From positions 1,337,674 through 1,401,673 of the forward strand of contig PJRA01000160.1 in assembly GCA_016987375.1 (NCBI GenBank): a stretch of DNA of 64,000 bases, in the 5' to 3' direction. Source of the stretch: Brachionus koreanus. Its lineage: Eukaryota > Rotifera > Eurotatoria > Ploima > Brachionidae. Position numbers and translations under genes: made by a program. The notes beneath the pieces are model-generated. The model had not been told where the DNA came from and did not search any database. It worked only from the letters and a program-made list of their open reading frames with translations. Shown here in pieces: positions 45,792-56,206 of this stretch. Each line of letters opens with the position of its first letter. Within the stretch, counting starts at the first letter, position 1.

Positions 45792-46908
45792 AGCATTATT
45801 TAAATTGTATTGTTAAACAATGTTTGTGTTTGTGTAGACCGAGAATAACATTTTTATTAACTTTGGATCTCATAAGTTTAATTATTTTTCTCTGAATAAA
45901 GATAATTATTTTTTTTTCTAATTTGATTTTAGAATGTATTATTTTAATTTTTATCAATCAAATGCCAAAATAAAGTTTTAATTTTTATGGCATTTTTTAA
46001 TTTTAACTTTAGTATTGTGCTACATTTTTATTAAGAATAATTAAAAATTTACAAGATAATCAAAAAGTCATTATTTTTTTGGTTAAAAAAATGTTGACAA
46101 GTTTTCTTTAGTCTAAAATTAAATTTTGAGAAAAAATTTTAAAATATTAGAATATTTAGAATTTTAGTAAGAACTTTATAAATGTTAACATGCTTATTAT
46201 TATAAGACAAATTTTATAAAAACAGATCTATGCAATTTTTTATTAAATATTACATCTTAAAAATTTTTCCTTCATTTTTTGTTTTTAAAAAGATTTATTT
46301 AAAAACATGTCCAAATGATAAACTGAAGAAAAATTCATCTAAAAATTTCTTTAAGATTTTTAAGCTTAATAAAAGTTGATTCTATAAAAATTTTTTGAAA
46401 TTATTTAAAAAAAAACATGTTACCTTGCAAACAAGCAAAATAGCAACATCTCTATGTTAAAAATAACTAAAATTATATTATTTGAACCAAATTCAGATCA
46501 GGTCAGATTGTTTCCAATTTTTTCAATAAAGATCCTATTTGGAGACACTCATTTGTAAAGCTATAATAATAAAAAATCTAAGCTGATTTAATTTAGAAAA
46601 ATTTTTTTAAGATTTGTTTTAGATATCTATTTATTAGCAAACATTATTGATTAAAAAATAATTATTTTTACCAAGAAATTATTCTATACACAATTAAGAA
46701 ATTAATGAAATGTTTTAGCAAAAGCACATTTTGAAAAGAGATCGCTTATGCTTTCTGATTTTTTTAAATCAAGTGTACCTTTTTTTATTTAATTCACAAA
46801 ATTTTAGAGTTAGAGAATTAATTTATTTTTTTAATTAAAATTATTTAGATCAGGTAATTTGACTGTCTGATTAACTTAAAACACTACATAAATTTTTCAA
46901 TATTATTA
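45792..46908. other. AT-rich intergenic region
   Basis: 3' flank of the repeat-protein gene. Nothing else was recognised. Confidence 0.45.
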
Positions 46909-47240
46909 GGAGACATTGTTAAATTTCATACAAAACTTCCAATACAAAAAGTAAAAAATCTTATAACTTTTGTTCTAATAGTCATAAATTTGTTCTTTGA
47001 AACAAAGTGAAACAACTTTTGTTTCCCCTATTGGGCAAGTCTGCAAAATCTGTGCAAATTGATTGCGATTTATTTTCAATATTATTATATTGAGTGGAAT
47101 TTTGCAGACTTGCACAATAGATGAAACAAATTTTTTTTCACTTTGTTTCATCTGCAGAACAAATTTATGACTATTAGATCAAAAGTTATAAGATTTCTTA
47201 CTTTTTGTATTGGAAGTTTTGTATGAAATTTCACAATGCC
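46909..47240. mobile_element. Foldback (long-TIR) element, copy 2
   Basis: The arms of about 140 bp pair closely: AAATTTCATACAAAACTTCC near the left end recurs inverted near the right. The right end reads CACAATGCC, the same terminus as copy 1; the left end is GGAGACATTG, with a 2-bp change. TTATTA flanks it on both sides. The loop is short and AT-rich. Non-coding. Confidence 0.85.
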
Positions 47241-50200
47241 TTATTAGAATTATTAATATTTACACTATTTATATAATAATTCTGCAATCAGTAAAAAAAA
47301 TTTCAAATTTATGTAAAAATTCGACTCCAATGAAAAACTTTTTGACTTGAATGCAAAATCGATTTTTTCTACAAAAAAGATAATGTTGACATGTTTTAAA
47401 GCATTTTTTCGGATTTTATTTTAATCATTTTTAATGAGGATTAAAATTAAATGTAAAAATAGAGCAGAGAATTAAACAAAGTAATTTAAAATAAAAAACA
47501 GTTAAGTTTCTAAAAATAGTGACATACTACCTACTCTTAACTTTAGAAACTTTTCATGCGGTTTAAATCTAAATGAATTCAAAAGTTGAAGCTTATTTAA
47601 GTGAAAGCAAAAAAATGAATGGGAATTATTGACAAAAAAACTTAGTAAAGAACTATTTTTCCTGCTTTAGAAATCTTTTATTTTGTTTAAAAACTGCATG
47701 CTGTTTTAAAACGATTATCTGCATCTAAGCTTATCTAAGTAGACTATAATAAGAATTAAGCAATGTTCCTATTTTAAAATATCCTTTTTTATTTTTGAAT
47801 TTTCTTTAGTTAATTATTAGATTTTAATTCTTTATAAATAAGTTGCTAAAAAATAACCGATAACTTAACAAAAAGAAAATTTTCAAAATTTTATTGAAAA
47901 AAAAAAACTTTTGATAAAAATTGGCAACTTTGCTTTTTGATTTTTTTGATTATCTTGTAAAGATCCGAAGCAAATAATTATGTATTTTTCTTCTTTTTTA
48001 CTCTTCTATTTGAACTCTTTCCCAATAAAAATATTAAAAATTATAAGGCAAATTGAAAAATAAAAAATTCATGCGAAATTTATCTAAAAATAATAAAGGA
48101 AATAATTAAATAACTAATTAAGTTTCTATTTAATTAACTTTAAGGTTGACTCTAGCATTGAGTTTAAAATTAGAATAAATTATTTTAAAAAAAAAATTAT
48201 CAAATATATTAGTATAACTGATATTAGTAAAAAAATTTAGAAAAACTTTTTTTGATATGTGAATTTCTATAGGTACAAAAAATACGTGAAATCTTTATTT
48301 CATTTATTCAAACAAAGAAAAATTTAAATATTTTCTTCAAGACAAACTATCAACTAAGATTCCTAAAAGGAAGATTAACGAAAGCCTCTTAAAATGCTAA
48401 ATATAAAAAGTTAACTTTGCTTATCCAAAAACTAAATCTTAAATTTGATAATTATCATTAATGGATGAAATATTTAAACTGGGAAAAACTTTTAAGAAAC
48501 TAAGCTATGGAGGCTGATAATACTTTTCGTAATTAAGAATTAAAACTTATTTATAAATATATTTATTTTAAATTTCACTAATCTTTACCTATATAAATCC
48601 ACATATCAAAATTAAATTTTTTTAAAATTTTTTACTAATATTAGTTAAATTGATATTAGCTGGTTAGGTATCATCTGATATAATGAAGATACATAAAAAA
48701 TTATATAAACTGATATTAGCTAAAATCATATCATATAATTTGATATCAAAAAATATCAGATGATATAATGTGACAAGCTAAGTTCCGGCACTTGGAATAT
48801 TTTTAGAAAATTTTAATTTTTTAAAGGCTTATTTTGTAAAAATTTAATAATTTTTTGTTTAAAGCCTACGATTTCAGAATGAATAAACATCTTTAAATTT
48901 TATTCTTTAGGTTATTTATCTTTCTTTTGATAAACATTTAATCTGTTTAATAAGAAAATATTAGAAAATTATTAAGACAGATTATTATTATAGTATAATC
49001 TGCAAAGAGCTTGATTCGCAGAGCTAGGGGTTATAATACCTAGCTATGGTAGATCTGTTATAGATCAGTAGATAAAAAAAAATAAAGAAAATCGATAACT
49101 TAAACAAATTTGATATCTTACTGTTACTAATACTGTTTTTGAACATGTTGACCGATACATAGCTTGTTAATTCAACGGGTAAATTAATCTTATCAGGTAA
49201 GGCTATATTCTTGGTTTATTCAGGAGGTTTATTGACTTAACAACATTTTTCTATAAATTGAATAAAAAAAAAACATCCAATTTTTTTTAAAATTATTTCC
49301 AGTAAATATAGACAAATTTCTTTAAGGAAAAATACTTATTTTTTGATTAATGAGGTTTAAAAAAAATTAAATTTTAATTAAAAAATGATGTTTGCCTCAC
49401 AATATTACTAAAATTTCTGAAGATTTAATTTCCTTATTGTGTAAAGTAAGAAATCATCATTTTTAAAAATAATCAATTTTCTTCTTTTTCCTGCTCTAAA
49501 TTACTTGAATTTTATGATAGAAATATTAAGGTATTTCATTTATTTCAGAATACAAATATAAAAGCAACTGCAATTCGTGGTTTAAACAAATCGACTTTTT
49601 GTCTTTTCTCAAAACATATTTAATTACAATGTTTTTGATTCGATTTTTTCCTACAAATTTCCTCTAAGTTATCTAACGAAATCTCAAATTTTCGAACGTC
49701 ATTCAAAATCCAAAATTATTATTCTGAAATATTAGAATTTATTTACTGAGTAATTATTTTAAAAAAAATTAAAAATTTTAATTAATATAAATGAGTTTAA
49801 TAAAAAATATTAATTTTATTTAGCTTATAAATATTTATAAAGATTAAATAAAAATTCCATTTTAAAATAACAAAAGATAAGGTGTTTATTTCAAAATCTG
49901 AATGCATTTTATAAATTGAGAAAAAAAGATACCATGAATTTTTACTTTAAGCTTTGAGAACGCAAAATCCTAAAACAGTAATCAATGTGAACATATTCTG
50001 GATTAATTTAAAAATTAATTAATCATTGTTAATGATCGAAATTGTCATATTTAGTTCCCTATAAGTTTTTCTTAAAAGCTTTACTCTTTAATTTCTTAAA
50101 ATGTAATTAAAAATTTTCGATGATAATTATTTTTTATATACCCATAATTCAGCGTTTAATTTCTGGAAATTTTTGAAGCCAATTTTATAAAATATTAATA

Positions 50201-50561
50201 ATAAGAATAATAGTCAATAATCTACAGTGAAATTTAGTTTAAAAAAATGGACAAAGCAGGAAGACTAATGAGGTATAGTAGACTTTTAATTTTTTCATAT
50301 TAATCATCTAATTCAATGAAAATGTTGAACTTTTCTTGATTACATCTTTCCAACAGTCTAAGAAATTATCCGCCTTTTTTTTTCAATTGGTGATTAAGTT
50401 GATATTTAGATTTTATCTTAATAATTAAATTAAAAATTAGCATATTTTATTGATTTTTTACTCTGGTAAATAGATACGCCAGATCAAGCATCTGTTTTTA
50501 CTAATTAGTAAATCGATCAAAGTCGTTTCTTTGTTAAAAGTTTTAAAAAACTCTATTTTTA
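47241..50561. other. AT-rich intergenic region
   Basis: No gene was recognised. At 48650-48780 GATATTAGCT and ATCATCTGATAT / ATATCAGATGAT occur in mirrored positions, a small inverted-repeat patch. At 49019-49068 two hairpins (CTAGG...CCTAG, GATCT...AGATC) are visible; no tRNA or SINE promoter could be assigned. Confidence 0.4.
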
Positions 50562-50872
50562 ATGCTTTGTGAAATTTAGTACAATAGAACAGAACAAAAA
50601 GTTAAAAATTTTTATAACTTTTCTTTTAAAAGACAAAAGAAAGTTCTGTAAATACAACATTGTGCAACATTCAAAGTTGTACTATTATCAAGAATCTCGT
50701 ATAACTCTGCAAATTTAGTATTGCTTAAATTTAGACAAATTTGTGCATTTTGCAGAGACTTTGGACATAATTGGGAGACTTTGAACTAATTAAAAGCCTT
50801 CAAAAAAAAAGCTTTTTAGCATTAATTTTTGTACTATCTATTTATTTATTTTGAGCAAAAATTCACAAAGCC
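50562..50872. mobile_element. Foldback (long-TIR) element, copy 3, diverged
   Basis: The left end is ATGCTTTGTGAAATTT; the right end inverted is GGCTTTGTGAATTTTTG, close to copies 1 and 2. The 7-bp duplication ATTTTTA flanks it (50555-50561, 50873-50879). The inner arms are more diverged than in the other copies. Confidence 0.75.
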
Positions 50873-50962
50873 ATTTTTAATAATTAACTGAAAATAATTA
50901 TATTAATGAAAATTTTAGATATTTTTAAAAATTATTATTGTTTTTTGTTTTTTTAGAAAGAA

Positions 50963-51307
50963 ATGAATTCTAAAATAATAGACTCATTGGTATATTTTAG
51001 TCAGTATAGAAATATGAGTCAAAGAAGAGATTTTCTTAATGAAACTGAGCAGCTGTATTCCAATTATTCATTCGCCCGATTTAATCCAACGAGTAATTTG
51101 TATAAGACTAATCAAGTTACTTACAAAACAGGATACATTTTTGCATTTGGATTTTTATTTGTGGTCTTGCTACTCGGAATTGTGGGACGAGCAAGTTACA
51201 GCGTCAACGATACTTTAGTTCATTTAAATTATATGAAATATCAGAGAAATTCGCTAGTGCGATCAAACTCTAATTCAAGAAATATTTACAGACGGGCGAA
51301 TAACTAA
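50963..51307 (+). CDS. Small single-pass membrane protein, unrecognised
   Basis: A 114-residue frame starts at an ATG placed just after a good 3' splice site (GTTTTTTTAG at 50946-50955), so a 5' non-coding exon probably lies upstream. Residues 1-60 are polar with several Tyr and Asn. One strongly hydrophobic segment follows (IFAFGFLFVVLLLGIVG, about 63-79), then a basic, Ser/Asn/Arg-rich tail. No Cys-rich or catalytic motif is present. It could be a type II or tail-anchored protein or an accessory subunit. The splice context and ordinary codon use support a real gene, but the family is unknown. Confidence 0.5.
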   Translation: MNSKIIDSLVYFSQYRNMSQRRDFLNETEQLYSNYSFARFNPTSNLYKTNQVTYKTGYIFAFGFLFVVLLLGIVGRASYSVNDTLVHLNYMKYQRNSLVRSNSNSRNIYRRANN

Positions 51308-52728
51308 GTGAGATTGGGAAAAAAATTCTAACGAAGCTTTTTGTTATAAAAATTTCATATTTTAATTACTTTTTTATTTATTGAAAAAAAATTGCTATTA
51401 AAATTGTTATTTTTATTTAAATGAGAATTCATTTAATTATCGTTTACTGAAATTTTAACCCTAAATTTTAATTTAAGAATGATTAAAAAATGGACAAGAA
51501 TAGGTTAACCTCAAGATGAATAGTGATGATAAGCTTTAAAGAATTTTTCCCTAAAATTTATGCCTAATTCATAAAGTTATTACGATTTTCTGCTTTTTCA
51601 GTTTTAAATGAGATATTTTTTGTTTCTAAATTTAATATATGCCTAAAGGGAAGACACAGTTTCCATTCTAATGGGCCAAGGCTCAGCCTAAATTATTTTT
51701 TATTTTTTATGACTTTTTTTTTTATTAGACATTTTTAAATCGAACAGTAGTATAAAATATTTCGAAAAAATTGATTTTTTTATTAAAAATTACATTTGAT
51801 TTAAATAAAAGAAAATTATTTAATTTTTATATTTTTATAGCTTCTTTTGCCTGTAGATAGACAATCAAAATTCATTATCAATTATACATCCATCCTGTAC
51901 TTATAATAATATTTAGTATTTTAAATTTTTTTTTTTTGCAAAAAGTTAGCTACCATGATGAGACTAGTCTTGCTCACCAGGTCTCCTGCTTTTACTTAGT
52001 ATTATTATTACTAAATAATGATCGATTTTAAAATTTTTTAACTAAGTTTATTTTTGATCTTTGTCTTAAAATTAAGGATTAAAATTCGATCTTTAAAGAC
52101 TTTATTTCTTAATGGAATTTAGAAAACACAAAGTGATGAAATCAAGTTTACTTTTTTTTGATTTTTAAATATTTAAATTTATATTCTATTTATTTTAATA
52201 AAGAAAAAAAATACTATTAAATTCCAAAAGGTTTTTTAATTTTTTATTTAATTCTAATTCATCTTAAATTACTACCAGAGGGGACACTAACAGACAAAAA
52301 AATCAGTGTTTAAACAAAAATTAAAACAACTGATAAATAGGGGTAAAAAAAGCTAGGATTGACCAATTTTGATTTCAAATTAATTAAAAATGGTCTTAGT
52401 GAGATGCTATTTAAATTTTTTTTCATTTTTGTTATATGAGAATTCATAATTATAATGGTGAAATTTTAATAAAATATATTTTTCTTCATCAAATTAAAAA
52501 TTTCTTTTTTTCATGATTCACTAAACGTCAGAATAACAAAAAATAAAGTAATTAAAAAAGTTTTGATTTTTTGACAAAAAATATTGTTTATATCCTAAAA
52601 CATTACGAATTATTAATTGATATCTAAAAAAATTATTAATTATCTGAAACACCAATTATTAAACTTTATTAAAAAAAATATTTTTTACATTTAAAAAAAA
52701 AATAACTAAAGAATGAAGAACAATTTGA
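51308..52728. other. AT-rich intergenic region with an element end
   Basis: Near 52277-52310 the sequence AGAGGGGACACTAACAGAC followed by AGTGTTTAAAC matches the element start at about 21230. Otherwise AT-rich, with no gene recognised. Confidence 0.4.
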
Positions 52729-53076
52729 TTAATAATAAAAAATGGCAGCTAATACAGCAATTGAGAGAATAATAACTCCAATTATAGTTGCTATTACATT
52801 AGATATAAAGCATTTTTTGGACATTTCAAGGGCACTTGAATACTGTCGGCTGTTCTTTGCGTCTCTTGTTTTAATACAAAATATTAGACCCGGTATTGAT
52901 AAAACAGTAAAAAAAATCAAATTTAAGATGGTCCATACTAAATAGTCAGGTATTTTTTCAATTTCTTCAACATTTAATTTTAAATTATGGCTATTACTGG
53001 TATCAAAATTTTGACTGTATCCATTAAAAACATTAGATACATTACTTACTGGAGATTCGTTTGAAATATTTTGCAT
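52729..53076 (-). CDS. CD225/dispanin-family two-helix membrane protein, paralogue 1
   Basis: Intronless, 115 residues. After a polar 45-residue N-terminus comes the CD225 domain: PDYLVWTILNLIFFTVLSIP, then GLIFCIKTRDAKNSR, the intracellular loop, and a second hydrophobic helix at the C-terminus (VIATIIGVIILSIAVLAAIF). The K-T/S-R-D motif after the first helix is the family hallmark, and the Cys just before it is a candidate palmitoylation site as in IFITM proteins. Dispanins include IFITMs (membrane-fusion restriction), PRRT2 and others; with only the domain visible, the role here cannot be specified. A paralogue lies 2.6 kb away on the opposite strand. Confidence 0.8.
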   Translation of the reverse strand: MQNISNESPVSNVSNVFNGYSQNFDTSNSHNLKLNVEEIEKIPDYLVWTILNLIFFTVLSIPGLIFCIKTRDAKNSRQYSSALEMSKKCFISNVIATIIGVIILSIAVLAAIFYY

Positions 53077-53439
53077 TTTGCCTTTTTACTTTTTAGTATG
53101 GTTATAGCTCGATTGTTTCAAGATATTTATATTTTGCTAAAATAAGAATTTTTATTGTTCTGAATACGAATCATGTTTTAGAAAACATAGTTTTGACAGC
53201 ACAATTAAATTTTAAATTATTCTATATAACTTAAATTATTTTTCCATCTTTTAAAGATATGATAAAGCTATTTTAATTTAAAATATTTATAGCTCTACGA
53301 AAAATCATCAAGTCGAGTATTTTATGAAGTTTCATAAAATCCAGAAAATTTTCTAATTACAGTTGGTTTACTGTACGATGATATAATTGCGCTTTTTCTC
53401 TTCATTAAAGTTATATTCTATTTAGGATCTAAAGCTTCA

Positions 53440-53720
53440 GAAGCAAATTATGCCATCACACACAAGAGGAAATCATCAAACAGGATTAATAAAACGCTTG
53501 TGAGTTTTAGTGTTAATGCAGAAAAAGTGGTACCAATCACTCATGAAGAAAAGTAATAACTAAGATGGAACAAAAGGTACTGATGTTAAACTTACGCTTA
53601 GTAGAAGACAGCTGAACAAATTTCAAGACTTCATATACATTGGCTCCTATGTTGGGTCAACTGTAAAATACAATTGTAAACTCAAATGTCAAATTGTTCA
53701 ATCAAGATCCGGCCAGCCAT
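53440..53720 (+). pseudogene. Decayed LINE polymerase fragment
   Basis: Plus-strand pieces read VVPITHEEK, then DGTKGTDVKLTLSRRQLNKF, then QDFIYIGSYVGSTVK. This is the wording of the region after the RT core in RTE/Jockey-like elements. Stops interrupt it. Confidence 0.6.
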
Positions 53721-53771
53721 GAAATAAGAAATAGACAGCTCAGCTTTATTGTATATTGCATTCATAAACCC

Positions 53772-53890
53772 TATTTAATTTGAATTAGAAAATCGTCAAC
53801 AAATGACTACTGAACCAAATTCAATGTATTTATGGTTTGTTAATTTTCTCAATTTTAACGATTTTTTTCTAAAATTAAATAATATAGAGA
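53772..53890 (+). repeat. Dispersed repeat, copy 1 (second copy at 56935-57050)
   Basis: About 115 bp, nearly identical to 56935-57050. Both contain CTATTTAATTTGAATTAGAA, GCGTCAACAAATGACT-like and CCAAATTCAATGTATTTATG blocks. Similarity continues more weakly into AAAAAATTCAGTCA. It probably belongs to a mobile element. Confidence 0.75.
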
Positions 53891-53939
53891 TGATCCATTA
53901 ACTTTTTTTGATAAATTAGAAAAAATTCAGTCAACCAAC

Positions 53940-54165
53940 AACAGCTCAATGATTAATTGCATTGAATTAATGTCTGAAGATGATCCAGCAAGAATTTATT
54001 CACCTAATGGATCAAAAATCAGAGATTCAAATTGACATGGAAGAAGACCAAAATCCCCCATTGACCAAATTCCCAAGTAAAAATCATACAAAATTTATCA
54101 GAGTCTATCAGAAACATAAATTACAAACTATGCCAGAGTCAAGAAGAGCTGGCTACGCATAAAAA
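53940..54165 (+). pseudogene. Coding-like remnant next to the dispersed repeat
   Basis: Two overlapping frames read CIELMSEDDPARIYSPNGSK and MEEDQNPPLTKFPSKNHTKF. They change frame near 54010, suggesting a broken coding region. No family was recognised; it is likely part of the element carrying the 115-bp repeat. Confidence 0.3.
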
Positions 54166-55651
54166 TCATGCCAAAATAGTCAAGCCATGGATCATGGTCA
54201 AGAAATGTAATGGCACATATTGTTAAACCAATACAGCAATTTTGTTCTCAAAATTTTGTTAAAAATTCTAAAAATTTTCTAAACGTCAATTGAAGGATAT
54301 TGGATGTCTTGATTATTTAAATTTTTTAAAAAAATCAAATGTTTTAACAAATTTGCTTGTTAACATCTAATAAAAAAATATATTAGATAATTGTTCAAAA
54401 AAATTATTAGATAATTGCTTAATTTTTTTCTTAATTCGAGCCTTTAATAATACAAAGCTAATAAAAAAAGACAAAAATTTTTGGTATACGCTAACCGTTT
54501 AATGACTAAATAGGTAAATCAAAATTTTATGCATCTAAAAGATACAAATATAGAAATATTTAGTCAATTTATTTTCATATCCAATTATACATTTTTTTGT
54601 TTATTTTTGAAACAGAAAAGCAAAAAATGGTTCATTTAATTTTCCAAAGAAAAATAAAATTTAAATGCCTAATTTTTATTTTCGAAAGTTGGCATTAGTT
54701 GTTTTTTGATTAATTTTAGTTAGTTTGAAAAATAAATTTGATAAAATGATTAATTAAAAAATTTCGAACTTTTGTTCTTACTTTAAAAATCATAGCATAT
54801 GATTCGGTTTATGGCTTTTGCCAGATACAATTTTAATCAAAAATACGAGACACTATTTTGATCAAATTTTAAAAAAAAATGAAATATTCTCATTTTTAGT
54901 GTGTTTTTTAGTGCTTTTATAAATTTAAATTTTTCTTTGTTTAATAAAAATTATATGTTATTAACAAGTTTCTTTTTTGAACTGATAATAGAGTTTAAAA
55001 TATCATTTAAAAATTTAAAAATAGTTAATTATTCTTAAAAAAATTAAATATATTATATTTTTTTGTATTTTTATGGAAAATTTCATTTGAAAATGAACAT
55101 AAAAGTTGAACAAAAAAACTAGGCCAGACTTTCATTTAAATTTTATCCAAAATAAATTTATCTCGGTCAGTTGAATACTGAAAAAATTCAAATCACTTGA
55201 CCAACATTTTTTTTTTTAATTAATTTTAAACGTGAAAAAAATCAGTTGATTTTTGAAATTTAAGTACAACATTTTAACAAATTTAAACGCTAAACTCTGA
55301 ATAAATTTACTAGTTATTTTTCCTTAAAATACTGAAAGGATCCGATAGAGCATGTCAAAAGCTAATTATTAAAATCCTTTAAAAATAATGGCTATTTATT
55401 CATTTTAGGATTTAATATATAGTCGTTTGTAGTCGTAGTTTAGGTGAACTAGATTCGGTTTTATTCTATTTACATTAGTTTATAATAATTTATGATTTAA
55501 GAAAAATACTATCACAAATGTTGGATTTAAATATTCAAATCCTTAGCTTAGTCATACAAATTATTTTTACCTTATGAAAAAAAATTGAGCCTTCAAGAAA
55601 TTTTTTATTAACAAGTTTAAAAGTTTAATATTTAGAAATTCTCCATCGATC
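54166..55651. other. AT-rich intergenic region
   Basis: 5' flank of the second dispanin gene. Nothing else was recognised. Confidence 0.4.
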
Positions 55652-56206
55652 ATGAAAAGTACCAAAAGACAAGATTTGAGATTGGACCACGACCCAGAAA
55701 ACAATGAGCACTTGAACGAAATGCCTTATGAAGAAAATCGCTATTTCAATTCAAATAATCCTCCAGTCCAAGTAGCACCTCGACCTTATTTGAGCCAAAA
55801 TCAAAATGGCTTATATGGATCAAATAAAAGCTTTAATCCTAACTATCAATCAAAAGAATCTCCACTCTATGTTCCACCATTTTTAATGAACAATGCTAGA
55901 CAGAATCGTCATAACCACAATGGTCCTCGAGATTATTTGCCATGGTCAATTGCAAATATTTTCATTTGTGTAATTATAGCTATGCCAGCCTTATTCTTTT
56001 CGGTACAAACAAGAGATCACAAAAAAGTTGGTAATTTGAAGAAAGCCAAAGTAAACTCAAAAAGAGCCTTAGTATTGAACATTATTGCGTCAGTTGTTGG
56101 CTTATTGACTATATTGAGTGCAGTTATTTTAAGATTTGCCTTATATCAATTGTTTGTAAATAATGATGTCAAGTCATATAATGTTCCTCTCATTGCTGGT
56201 GGCTAA
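55652..56206 (+). CDS. CD225/dispanin-family two-helix membrane protein, paralogue 2
   Basis: Intronless, 184 residues from the ATG at 55652. The N-terminal ~95 residues are polar and rich in Asn, Pro and Tyr (for example NNPPVQVAPRPYLSQNQNG), a disordered tail typical of longer dispanins. The CD225 domain follows: DYLPWSIANIFICVIIAMPA, then LFFSVQTRDHKKVGN, and a second helix, LVLNIIASVVGLLTILSAVI. The TRD motif matches the other paralogue and IFITMs (KSRD). The short exposed C-terminus ends VPLIAGG. It likely sits in plasma or endosomal membranes. It is divergently placed relative to the gene at 52729-53076, with mobile-element debris between. Confidence 0.82.
   Translation: MKSTKRQDLRLDHDPENNEHLNEMPYEENRYFNSNNPPVQVAPRPYLSQNQNGLYGSNKSFNPNYQSKESPLYVPPFLMNNARQNRHNHNGPRDYLPWSIANIFICVIIAMPALFFSVQTRDHKKVGNLKKAKVNSKRALVLNIIASVVGLLTILSAVILRFALYQLFVNNDVKSYNVPLIAGG

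Noticed and set aside
49010..49075. Two adjacent hairpins considered as a tRNA or SINE head
   Set aside because: No cloverleaf, no A-box or B-box consensus and no acceptor stem could be found.
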